From Ilex aquifolium (taxonomy: Eukaryota > Streptophyta > Magnoliopsida > Aquifoliales > Aquifoliaceae), in NCBI GenBank assembly GCA_951799425.1, contig OX637404.1:22192545-22256544 (forward strand): a stretch of DNA of 64,000 bases, read 5' to 3'. Below are positions 24,976-34,809 of this stretch, piece after piece; the stretch's first letter is position 1, and every line of letters begins with the position of its first letter. The position numbers and the translations under genes are program-made. The notes below the pieces were generated by a model. The model was given only the letters and a program-made list of their open reading frames with translations. It was not told the origin of the DNA and made no database searches.

Positions 24976-26606
24976 CTTGTGTAAAAAAATGTTATCCAAT
25001 CACATACCATGTTTGGAATGGAATAAAAAAAAGTTCAATCCATTAGTATTGTCTTATTTAGGAAAAAAAATATGAATCAATAAATAACGCATTTTTACAA
25101 AATATTGCAATAAATATTTTGTTCATTTATTTAATTTAATTTGTACAATACACTTTTAATCAAAAAAATCATATGCATTATGCAAAAATAAAATAATAAA
25201 TTTCAACAGAAAAACAATACACAAATCGATATAACTCATGCCTAAGTTGTTATTTGTTTCTTTCCACAAAATCCGAAGTTGTGTGTTTAAAAATAAAAAT
25301 TAATTGTTTTTTTTCAATAAATAGCAAAATTAATCCGAACCATATTAAATTTTTTCAAAGACCTAAATGCAATTTATTTTCTATGAATTTTAGGAAATTT
25401 TAATATTATTGCCTGAATTAATAGCACAAATCAGGTCAATTTAAAATATGTTGCTTTACTTAAAATCTTAATTTTTTTTAGAGTTCATATATAAGGAAAC
25501 AAATGCCTGAGCATAAAATTTAAGATCTTAAAAATTTAAGATGTAATGAAACTCAACACCACAAAACAATTGTGATTTTTTAATGAGACTCAAACCCTTT
25601 CATTCAAAGTTGACTTAGACCGAAAATTTTCACACACTTACTCTCAAATTATGTGCTTACATGCTACATTATGTCAATTGAGAGAGAATTTCTAACGGTA
25701 GCAATTAAGTTCAAAAGTATAAGAGGGTTATGTGTTAATTTCTAAACATAGGGGGTAAGGTGCAAAAAAACCGAACCACTGAGGTATAAACTGGATTTTA
25801 ATTTAGTTAAAGTGCTCATCTTCTAGATGTTTCGCCTTCTCCAAATGCTTCGGCTTCTCAAGATGCTTCAAATAGAAAGAGTGAGACAGAGAGGGAGAGA
25901 ACATATGATGGGGTCTTCGAAGGAGCAGATCAACAAATGGAAGTTGCATATTTGCTACTGCCTGGGCTCAACACGCAGATCTGCTCAACAGATCTGGGTG
26001 TTTTGGAGAGTTCCAAACACCACCGATGGAAAAAATCAAGATGGGTTACAACCGATGGAAAAAATCGAGTGGGGTTACAGTCGGTGGAGGGTATTTTAGA
26101 TTTTTCAAATCTAATCCTGCCTCACAAATCTGAATCCCACACAGCAGAAGGGATTGTTTAATGGCCTGCAGAGGGGATTCTCAGCTGCAAAACCTACGGC
26201 CCGAGGAATTCAAAACCAAGGTTAATCCCATGCCAAAAAATTACACAAATCAGGGATAAGTGGACCCATTCACAATTTTAATCCAATCCTCCATATAATC
26301 CCACCAATAAGATATTTGAAAAAAAAAGAGATAAAGAAGCATTTAAAAAAAGGATATGATATTATAGAAATAAGCAAAATAAGTTTTTATAAAATTAAAA
26401 AGTCAAAAATTCAAGAAATAAAGAATTGAGGTTTGGGAGCCTCTCTTTAATTATAGATACATTCACATATAATATAGAGATAAGATAACACTATGCTCAT
26501 ACACAATACCAAGTCATCTTAATCCAGCTTATAGGTCACCTTTTCCGTGACTCGACCATAGACAGTCGCAACTTACATTGCGTTCGATTCAACATTCAAC
26601 GTGGTG
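24976..26606. other. AT-rich intergenic DNA
   Basis: No recognisable gene. Short frames at 25827-26161 lie in a low-complexity, GA-rich stretch and lack family similarity. Confidence 0.4.
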
Positions 26607-26614
26607 GTTAGCTT

Positions 26615-27262
26615 TAGGGGTGCAACTTGGGTTGGGCAACCCGATTTCAACCCGAGCTCAACCCGAAAAAATTAGGGCTTGGGCTAGGGTTTTTAATACT
26701 TGGGTTAGGCTTGGGTTAAAAAATCTCAACCCGAATTCAATTTGGGCCGGGCTCGGGTTGAGGCATCGACAACCGATTTCAACCCGAACCCGACAAATTA
26801 AAAAATAATTATATATATATAAAGCATTAGCACTTTTTTTCATTTTTACTCCATCGTCCTCTGTTTCTTGTTGCTTGCTACTCTGTTATGCATGATTAGT
26901 GGTGATAGTGTGATGTTTTAAGTTTAATGTTTTTATGGGTCTAATTTTTATGTTTTATGGGATTGTGCTTTGAGATTACTAGTTTTTTGGTGTGAAAGCA
27001 GATGATCAATAATCGTGCACTGTTATGAATGAAATATATGGATTGTTTTATGAATTTGTAATTATTCCCCCCTCTCTCTGTCTCTCTTGCAGTGAACTCG
27101 AATTCAACCCGAGCCCGCCCGAATTAAACTAGGGCAGTGCTCGGGTTGAGTTCCTCAACCCGAGGTAGGGTTAGGGTTAGAGTTAGGGTTGAAGATTATA
27201 TACCTAGGGTTGGGCTAGGGTTGACTGTCTAACCCGTCCAACCCGCCCGAGTTGCACCCCTA
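26615..27262. mobile_element. hAT-type MITE built of CAACCCG repeats
   Basis: Flanking 8-mers GTTAGCTT (26607-26614) and GTTAGCTC (27263-27270) match at 7 of 8. The ends are TAGGGGTGCAACTTGGG and, inverted, TAGGGGTGCAACTCGGG. Both subterminal parts repeat CAACCCGA/GGGTTGGGC. It inserted into the internal part of the TRIM whose LTR is at 27281. GGGTTAGGG motifs inside are part of this repeat, not telomeric DNA. Confidence 0.9.
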
Positions 27263-27280
27263 GTTAGCTCTGATACCAAT

Positions 27281-27397
27281 TGATATAAACACATGGGTAG
27301 AACTTGCTCCTGAAAATCGGCTTGCAAGAGAAGGGTATCCAAGAATTCATATTCACACATCTAGTCTTATTTTTTTAACCGATGTGAGATCATAACA
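27281..27397 (-). mobile_element. LTR (117 bp) with primer site of a minus-strand TRIM
   Basis: Minus strand: TGTTATGATCTCACATCGG ... TTTATATCA, then AT and TGGTATCAGAGC, an exact initiator-Met tRNA primer site (27278-27267). A matching 117-bp LTR exists at 19540, but it is too far and too interrupted to be called its partner. Confidence 0.75.
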
Positions 27398-27399
27398 TT

Positions 27400-27855
27400 T
27401 GGGAGTTCATATTGCCCTCAAACTGAACCACCGGAAGTTTTTATCCCCTCGAAACGGGTCTTTCTTTCCCATAATTTTAATTTTTTTTTATTTTCTAAAT
27501 TCCTCGAAATCATGCATGTAATAATTGGTATCAGAGTTGACGATCCTATTAATGACTATCTCATCAAAGATTTTGAAATTAATGCGTGATGATTTAAAGT
27601 TAACGTTGCAATCTAGATGAAGATAAATTATTTTACGCTTATTAGAGGTGAAAATAAGGATCTAACTGTTATAAAGACGTGGAAATGGGCTGATCTCCTC
27701 CTTATTTGTGATAAACTTCTTGTGAAAGGTTTGGGAGGTCAGGTTCCCTCGAAGTAAACCATCGGATGTTTCTACCCCCTTTGAAGCAGGACTTTCTTTC
27801 CCCTAATTCTATTTTTCTTTTATTTTCTAAATCCCTCGAAATCACGCAGGTAACA
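27400..27855 (+). mobile_element. Complete 456-bp TRIM (two 124-bp LTRs)
   Basis: LTRs 27400-27523 and 27732-27855 have equal length and start TGGGAG. They share ACCATCGGA/ACCACCGGA, CTTTCTTTCCC and TCCTCGAAATCA-type blocks, and end GTAATA/GTAACA. The primer site ATTGGTATCAGAG (27524-27536) follows the left LTR directly, and a purine tract (GTGAAAGG) precedes the right LTR. The internal part is only 208 bp and non-coding. No clear target duplication. Confidence 0.82.
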
Positions 27856-28324
27856 GTTTCATATGACTAAGTTTTTGAATTCATGGGTCAATACAAAAAA
27901 ATGGATATGAAGGAGTATAGTAATTCATGTGTATTGAAAATATTCCAAGTGAACGACAAGAATACAGTATATTGAATGAAATGTAGCACTTATTAAACAA
28001 TTGTTCATTATAGCAAGTTTAGTATACCATCCATTTATAATATATAAAAAAAAAATACATCACATGATTGGAACTTTCTACCCCTATCATAATTTTCTAT
28101 CTTATGTGAACAAAATTATCAAAATTTGAGTGTAAAGTAACAGTATAAACAGAATCACATTCAACTCCACTAGAAACCTTATCAAATTGTCATGGCCTTC
28201 AGCTAGTTGAATCCTTTTATTGTGGCGTTCAACTGGTTGAAGACTTTTTGTCAAATTGTGACTTTCTTTTGTTTCAATTTTTAGATTATGTGGGTTTCAC
28301 CACTCAAAAAAATTACACTTTGGA
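27856..28324. other. AT-rich intergenic DNA
   Basis: No gene or element border was recognised. It may include the unresolved left part of the LTR ending at 28616. Confidence 0.4.
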
Positions 28325-29821
28325 CAATCAAAAAATTACATTGATGTATTATTTGTTGAAAATTTGGTCATTGATTACATGATTATATACCTATTTATAG
28401 AGATAAAATATTGTCACTCAAACCTATTCAAATACAACTTGATCTCAATGTTTCCTATCAGGTTTGTAATATATGCCTATTCACGTTGTTTTAGCCTCTT
28501 ACAATTTATTTCCTATTTGATTCAATCACTAATGAACCTATTCAAGGCATGTTAGGACTTCTCCAATTCTTTTCTTATTTGATTTGGGGCTCTCATGTGT
28601 GATTGATTACTCAACAAACTCCCCCTTATGTGTGAACCACATTGAACATAACTCCCCTTTGATTTCCACTACTTTCTTTTCACGCCACGTGCAAATCTAT
28701 TTTTATGAGTCACTACAATTTTATGTATTTCAAGAGCTTACGTCTTGACCCGCATCATTGATGCATCTCTACCCACGACATACATGCTCTAGAAGGATTC
28801 AATAGTCAAGTGCTTTACCAATCTATCAAGGTAAAGTCCACTGACCCGTAAATGTATGTATAAGACACCAAATCAATATTGGGTGAATGTCGGTACAATA
28901 TATTCCAAACCATTAACTTAATATGGCTACAACTCAAGAGCCAAATTCTTGAAAAACCATCTTCAGTACCGGCACACTACATAACTTGAAAAATTCAACC
29001 AGAATCATTAGACATTGATTCTAATAATATTCCTTTTTTTTTTTTTGTGTATGTGTGTGGATCTAAACACTTTATTACAAAGTCTAAGATGACGTCCTTA
29101 ATGTACGTAAGACGAAATTAATCCTTACACTACGTCGTACACATGTGGCCAGGATAGCCTTCTATAACATGAACATCAATTTTATCGTTGGATTGTTAAC
29201 AATCTACTTTGATTATTACCTCAGGAACATCAATATAGCTATGATTGTTCCACCAGAGTTATCAATCTAACTCTGATACCACTTATTGATTTTACATAGC
29301 GACTGATACCAATTGTCGGTAGATAGAAATTCAAAATAGAAAAAATAATAAACCAAAGCCCAAAGATATAGAACGGTTCAATATAGTGTACCCATATTAG
29401 TACACCGTGTGTATATCCACGGACCAAAAAGTTACATCGCGTATTATTCCCTAGAAATTTGGTTACTGATTACATGATACTCAATCATATTTATAAGGGT
29501 AAACCACATAAATGGCCCTTGAACTTTTCTATTTTTTTTAAATTGCACCCTGAACTTTAAATTTTTTGATTTTACCCCCTGAACTATTTAAATCATTTTA
29601 ATTAACACATTCTGTTAGATTTCACCGTTAAATATGAATAAAACTCAAACGGCAAATGCAGATGGCATATATTGAAGGTCATTTTCGGCATTTCACCTAT
29701 TGTGTAAGTTTTAGGCGCCAAAATTTCCTGCCCCTTGATGCTCTGTTCCTAGACTAAATGCTCTCAAAAACCGACGGAAAAACGATAGTCCCTTTGGGAA
29801 CTCTGTAATTTTCCATCAATT

Positions 29822-30791
29822 CAGTGGCGGATTTAGTATGGGGGCAGTGGGGTCAGCTGCCCCCACTGAAATTTTAAAAATTTTAGGGACTTTAGTGTAA
29901 TTTTAAAAATTTCAAGAATTTCTTAAACTTGCCCCCACTGAAATTTTCTTAAAGTATAGGGTATATTAATATAATTTTCAACCCTTAAAAGCTAACTTTT
30001 GGCAGCTCCCCCTCATTTTTCACCCCTGGTAGTTGTCCCCACTGAAATTTTAAAAAATTTTGGGACCTAAGTGTAATTTTAAAATTTTCAAGAATTTCTT
30101 AAAATTGTCCCACTGAAATTTTCTTAAAGTATAGGATATATTAATATAATTTTCAACTTTTAAGCTAACTTTTGGCAGCTCCTTTTCACGCCTGCTTTTT
30201 TTTTTTTTCCTGTAAGCGTTCGTCTTCTTCGTCCAGACTTCCAGTCCAGTCCAGGCGTCCAGCCCTTCTTTTTTCTTTTATTTAGTTTATTTGTTAGTTT
30301 CTTTGGTGTATTCATCAACAAATTAGTCTATTGGATTCAATCATTGTGCAAATCAAACTTGAAGAAGATTATGTTGAAGCTAAGGAGAGGTAATCCATTA
30401 ACCAAATTTTTTGCTAGTAGTATTAGCACTAATCTAAAATTATATTTTTTATATTAGAAAATTAGTTTAGTTCTTGTAGAATTGATAGTTGTTTGGTGTA
30501 TTATTTATGGACTTATGTAGATTTTCTTTGTTTCGTCTCGGGTCACCACTCCTTTTGTATAGGATTTCGAACACTAAAAGATACTTTTGATGTGAAGCTT
30601 TTTTGTTACCTTTTTTTGTATATCACTCATATACATGAATTGCGCCTCTAAATGACATTATTTTGATGTAACAATGCTCATAAACTGTTTATAAAAAATA
30701 CAGATTTTGATGAAAACAATGTTACAATTATACTTTGAAATTTAAAAATTTAGGTTGCCCCCACTAAGGCAAAATCCTGGCTCCGCCCCTG
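29822..30791. mobile_element. Non-autonomous hAT element nested in the Pack-MULE
   Basis: A perfect 8-bp target duplication CATCAATT (29814-29821 and 30792-30799). The ends are CAGTGGCGGATTTAG and, inverted, CAGGGGCGGAGCCAGG, a widespread Ac/Tip100-like terminus. Internal GCCCCCACTGAAATTTT blocks recur about three times on the left side. No transposase. Confidence 0.93.
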
Positions 30792-30799
30792 CATCAATT

Positions 30800-31321
30800 G
30801 GAAGTCTTCTCCAGCAATATGTGGCACCAAAGTTGCTGGAGCTCGGAACCTCACCACCTCCTTCGCCACTGCTTCTGTGAACCGCCTTTCTCTGAGCTTT
30901 TCGGCAGTGATGGGTGTGCAGACTCCGGCGACCAGACACCGGTCATTTCTTCACGCACTCTTGCTAAGACCTCTGGATGTGAATCCAAAAGGGTCACTGC
31001 CCAGAGGAGAGGAAGTGGAAGCGTCCTGGGCAGCGAAGAGAAAATCAAACAAATGGCCGCCGATTTCTTCACTGCCGGAGTGAAGTGGGTCTCCATCGCC
31101 GGCGTGTTTGGCAGCTCCAATTTCTCTGATGTTCTCTTGCATCCAAAAATCTATCAAACAGGTTGGGTCATAGCTCCAATTTCTCTGATGTCATTTCATT
31201 CATTCTTGTTTTGCTTTCCTCTGAGCATTTTGCTAGTGTTTGAACAAGCCTTTTCACAGCGAGCCTGGCATTTCTGAAAGCAAATCCAGGCAAATCAATG
31301 GGAGTTTCATTAATCCAACGT
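30800..31321 (-). pseudogene. CYP710A: Captured fragment of CYP710A (sterol C-22 desaturase P450)
   Basis: Minus-strand reading, with frame changes, gives [20 protein letters not shown], then [72 protein letters not shown] and [19 protein letters not shown]. These are successive blocks of plant CYP710A enzymes, which make stigmasterol from beta-sitosterol; AAQDASTSS is the I-helix oxygen-binding region. About 175 residues of an approximately 500-residue enzyme remain. The heme-binding Cys region and the N-terminal anchor are missing, and at least two frame shifts and a short internal repeat (AATTTCTCTGATGT at about 31118 and 31172) break it. It was captured by the Pack-MULE. Confidence 0.9.
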
Positions 31322-31861
31322 TGAAAAAATTATAATCTTCATTGATTTTTTGTCTCGATTCTTTGCTTAAATAAGGACCAACCATCACTGTTTGAGAGGT
31401 TTCTAAATTCATATCTCTACAGAGCATTTAGTATAGGAACAGAGCATCAAGGAGGGAATTTTGGCGCCTAAAAATTACACAGTAGGTGAAATGTCGAAAA
31501 TGACCTTCAATATATGCCATTTGCATTTGCCGTCTGAGTTTTACCCATATTTAACGGTGAAATCTAACAGAAGGTGTTAATTAAAATGATTTAAATAGTT
31601 CAGGGGGTAAAATCAAAAAATTTAAAGTTCAGGGTGCAATTTAAAAAAAATAGAAAAGTTTAGGGGCCATTTATGTGGTTTACCCTATTTATAAAGATAA
31701 AATATTATTACCCAAACTTATTCAAATACAATTTGATCTCAGTATTTTCCTATCAGATATCTAAGATACATATTCATAGTATATTAGAATATTTGCAATT
31801 TATTTTCTATTTGATTTTGTTACTAATAAACCTATTCAATGGATATTAGCACTTCTTTTTT

Positions 31862-32058
31862 TTTTTTTGGTATTGTGGTCAGGGGTGTCTAGGGCTAGTT
31901 AACGGACATTTCGACTAATCCTCTCTCCAATACGATTAAACATCCATGCTGGGACTAGGAAATTCATGAGAGACAATCTCTCATAACCTGATCCCAAGAA
32001 AATTGTTAAGTTTTAAACTCAGGATGTCTGGATTTACATCTTACCTTATACATTATCA
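31862..32058 (-). mobile_element. SINE-like insertion
   Basis: Absent from the sister LTR (GGACTTCTCCAATTC at about 28556). Minus strand: a body with GGGATCAGGTTATGAGAGA, CTAGTCCCAGCATGG and CCGTTAACTAGCCC, then an A12-13 tail. This layout resembles plant Au-type SINEs. Pol III boxes are degenerate, and no clean target duplication was found. Confidence 0.5.
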
Positions 32059-32194
32059 CTAATCCAATTATTTTTCTATTTAATTTGGGGTTCTCACATG
32101 TGATTACCGAACAATGTCTAAATCGTGTTATATTGATATTTGTTTATTCCATCTACGATTTATTTATTAAACAGGTCTTGGCAATTAAAAACAA

Positions 32195-32647
32195 GAGTAA
32201 ATTATATTTTAACCTCATGAACTATTATCTTTATTTTACTTTGTACCCTTTAATAGATAACAACAAACTGAAAAATCTGTCAAGGGGGGAGGAAAACCCC
32301 AAAGAGCTTCTCGTCAAGTGCTTAGTACCACTTTAGTTTACCACTTTTGCAACCAAATGGTTACTAAGAAGAAAAAGAAAGTCGGCCAGAGGAAGAAAAT
32401 TTGGAGATTTGGAAGGATAAAATCATGGATGAGTTATTTTCTTGATTTTTGACATGCACGTGTACAATAGATAGTTGCTTATTGACAGTACAAACCACTC
32501 ACATGCACATTTACCATCAAAAAATTAACAGTCATTATTTATTGGAGTGATATGAAACAAAATAGGTGTAATGTGAGAAATTTTATAGTTAAGGGTGTAA
32601 AGTGAAATAAAAGTAATAATTCAAGGGGATAAAGTATAATTTACCCC
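32195..32647. mobile_element. MITE with GGGGTAAATTATA ends
   Basis: An 8-bp flanking duplication AAAAACAA (32187-32194 and 32648-32655). The inverted ends are GAGTAAATTATATTTTAACC and GGGGTAAATTATACTTTATC, continuing as CTCATGAACTATTA and CCTTGAATTATTA. No coding content. Confidence 0.82.
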
Positions 32648-32655
32648 AAAAACAA

Positions 32656-33048
32656 TTTTGATCCAAAGCCGTTACAATTAAATGTCGATTTCCTATCCCA
32701 TTAGCTAAGTATTACGCTTCTGGAAATTTTCAAAGGGACAAAAGATACCCCTTGTGGATGTATTTCCCGAAGTCTAATGTTTTTTTTTGTAGGCGAGATG
32801 TCAATGCTAGTTGAACCAAAGAGAAACCAAATTTCGTATTCACTCATGGCCAGTCATACACAAATATAAGTACATTTGATCATTCATATGGATCAAAAAC
32901 TTAACAAACATCCAAGATGGTGTCTTCAAGGCTGGTAATGAGCTAAAATACACGAGGCTCTCGCCATTGATGTCGGGAGGTCGGTTATGCATAACCTTAC
33001 CCCCTTGGAAAAATTAGAGTCTTTTGCAAAAAGGCTGTTTTCCTGAAA
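32656..33048. other. Intergenic DNA left of the duplication
   Basis: Nothing recognisable; AT-rich. It directly precedes the start of the tandem duplication. Confidence 0.4.
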
Positions 33049-33095
33049 ATATAAAATAGTAACAACCAACAAAAAAAAAAAAGCGCAAAATACCA

Positions 33096-33101
33096 TTTAT
33101 T
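33096..33101 (-). promoter_or_regulatory. Poly(A) signal of CML copy 1
   Basis: AATAAA on the minus strand, about 52 bases after the stop codon. The same signal is conserved in copy 2. Confidence 0.5.
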
Positions 33102-33152
33102 TTGGGAGTGCAATGCCATAAGCTTATCTTCGCAAGTGCAGGAAGACATTGG

Positions 33153-33773
33153 CTAACAAAAGCTGCCTTCCATAAGCTTCACAAATTCTCTGAAATCAAT
33201 CATTCCATCTTCATTATCATCAAAGGCCATAATCATCCTCTGGCATTCGATTTCAGGAAGTTCTGTGAAACCCAATTTACACAGGACTCTTTCTAGCTCC
33301 TTTGCATCTATGAAACCATCACCATTCTCATCAAACAGATCAAAAGCTTCTTTCACTTCCTCAAGACTAGGCTCAGTCTCATCGAACAATTTTGATAACT
33401 CAACCGAGCCTAGTCTTTCTTGAAGCTTATCACCATTTGGGTCACAGAAAATTCCAAGTTTTTGCATTACTATTTCCACATCTCCTCTGAACAACATAAC
33501 ATTATTGACACTTTCATAAGTATAATCTTTCATGGTAGGAACTTGGGCATTACAATTCTTGGATTTTGTGCAATAATTCCATGTAAAGCAGAGGAAGTGC
33601 AGTATGGTCCGAAATGCATTTACAAAACATAAATAAAAGTCCTGAAGGATAATCTCCCAACTTAAAACAATATGAGATAAAATGAAGCAAACAAGTAAAA
33701 TTGCGCTACCCAACTCAATGTATAGTAAGATCATGCCTACTGTAAAGAGTGGATTACTATTCTTCTCCATCAT
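33153..33773 (-). CDS. CML-type calcium-binding protein, two EF-hands, N-terminal membrane segment (copy 1)
   Basis: A 206-residue calcium sensor of the calmodulin-like (CML45/46/47-type) group. Residues 9-36 are strongly hydrophobic (a membrane anchor or signal anchor), with a second hydrophobic stretch at about 45-64. Two canonical EF-hand loops are DENGDGFIDAKE (148-159) and DDNEDGMIDFRE (185-196), with Asp/Asn at positions 1, 3, 5 and 9 and Glu at 12. They form one pair at the C-terminus. The middle (80-135) has no EF-hand. Single exon. The start is the first of two adjacent ATGs. AATAAA on the minus strand at 33101-33096 is a plausible poly(A) signal. The target is unknown. CML proteins relay Ca2+ signals, often in stress or defence, which is family knowledge only. 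Confidence 0.92.
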   Translation of the reverse strand: MMEKNSNPLFTVGMILLYIELGSAILLVCFILSHIVLSWEIILQDFYLCFVNAFRTILHFLCFTWNYCTKSKNCNAQVPTMKDYTYESVNNVMLFRGDVEIVMQKLGIFCDPNGDKLQERLGSVELSKLFDETEPSLEEVKEAFDLFDENGDGFIDAKELERVLCKLGFTELPEIECQRMIMAFDDNEDGMIDFREFVKLMEGSFC

Positions 33774-34809
33774 ATACTCTGTATGTGTGTGTTTATGTGT
33801 GTGTGTGTGTCAGAGAGAGAGAGAGAGAAGAGGAGGAGGAGGAAATAAGTGTGTGTGAGTGTGTTCTGGATGGGCGGATTGTGGACTTCTTGTGGAATGT
33901 GGATAACATATATGTATATGTTGGGGCAGCAAGCTTTTTTTGAAAAATTTGCAGGGAGAAGATGCATTGAAATGGTGTCCAAATTTCCAGACATTGACAG
34001 AGTTTGGTGGCTTTCTTTAGGGTAAATGAGACTTCGCACCCTAAAAGATTTTTAAATTCTTAATATATATTCTGAAAGATCAAAATTCACTTAATTTTGA
34101 AAAAGAAAAAGGTACCAACGTGATCTGTTTTAATAAAGCAAATTAAGCACAAAACTTTAATATAAATTACTTAACATTGAGTAATATACAAATAATTGTA
34201 TACAAAAGATACAGCAAAAAACATTGTCAACATAGCAACCGGCATATGGTTGTAGACCACATGGTTACATTTTCATTTGATTGAGAGCGTAATATAAAAA
34301 TTTTGATATTTCAAGGAATAAAGTGTCGTCCTCTCTCTCTCTTCATTTGAACCTCTGAAGTAACGTGTAAGGGTGGTTGAGGGAACTTCGTGGCAATTTG
34401 TCTTTAAGGTCTTGCTTCCTAAATTCCAATGTGATCTTGATGAAAGGAAGAAAAAGAAATTCCATGGTGGTCCGGACCTGGAACTCTGAAAACACTTTTT
34501 AATAAAAAAAAGTCGTTAACTTGGAAGTTTCGTTAAATTTTTTAAAGTTTTTGTTGCCTTTTTCACATTTGTGAATTACGTGGAAGTTCTGGTGTGTACC
34601 AGAATCCAAAGGGAACGGATAACTGGTTAAGTTCACGAGGAGTCCACCTAACAAAGGTAGGAGTTCGAGTCCTCTCTTAGTGTGGCTGTGGGGATCTATG
34701 TCCGGCCAATTGGATTTATTGTGTGTTTTAAGTTTTTTAGGAATGTCAATCTGTGTCATGTCGTGTCATTTTTTGTTGTATCATAGTCGAACCATGTAGT
34801 GTTATTTCT
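33774..34809. other. CML copy 1 upstream region
   Basis: It contains GT and GA microsatellites (33783-33828) and the promoter. CTTTCTTTAGGGTAAATGAG (about 34010-34030) is the empty site of the Tourist MITE that unit 2 received. At about 34600-34750 a short SINE-like stretch has a B-box-like GAGTTCGAGTCC. No further gene. Confidence 0.6.

Larger units (their letters stand above)
29507..31685. mobile_element. Pack-MULE with long TIRs and a CYP710A fragment
   Basis: A perfect 9-bp target duplication TATTTATAA (29498-29506 and 31686-31694). Terminal inverted repeats of about 270 bp start GGGTAAACCACATAAATGGCC and run to about 29770 and from about 31417. The sister LTR (CCTATTTATAGAG, about 28390) shows the empty site. 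There is no transposase. Between the arms lie a GC-rich piece of a host P450 gene and a younger hAT insertion. This is the standard Pack-MULE layout. Confidence 0.93.
28325..32113 (-). mobile_element. Non-autonomous LTR element, minus strand, interrupted by a Pack-MULE and a SINE
   Basis: The right LTR (5' on the minus strand) is 29287-32113 including insertions. It ends CA at 29287 and is followed by a primer site (GTGGTATCAGAGTT, 29281-29268). The other LTR ends at 28616 (TGTTGAGTAATCAATCACACATG, minus) next to a purine tract (AAGGGGGAGTT, 28627-28617). Shared LTR blocks are GATTACATGAT, ATAAAATATTRT.AC.CAAAC, TTCCTATCAG and ATTTGGGG.TCTCA. The internal part is about 670 bp without coding capacity. 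The left border of the lower LTR is unresolved; 28325 is where clear similarity begins. Confidence 0.7.

Noticed and set aside
27160..27240. GGGTTAGGGTTAG motifs like telomere repeats
   Set aside because: Short, irregular, and part of the CAACCCG-type repeat of a hAT MITE with its own target duplication.
19540..27397. One large LTR element using the two 117-bp LTRs as its ends
   Set aside because: Same length and orientation, but no matching 5-bp target duplication, no convincing purine tract, and no retrotransposon coding sequence between them. Treated as separate insertions.
30798..31277. 159-residue plus-strand frame in the Pack-MULE
   Set aside because: It is the antisense shadow of the captured CYP710A fragment, whose minus-strand reading matches known P450 blocks.
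34660..34690. tRNA gene (GAGTTCGAGTCC box)
   Set aside because: Only the B-box-like part is present, with no cloverleaf. Better read as a SINE fragment; no true tRNA gene was seen in the window.
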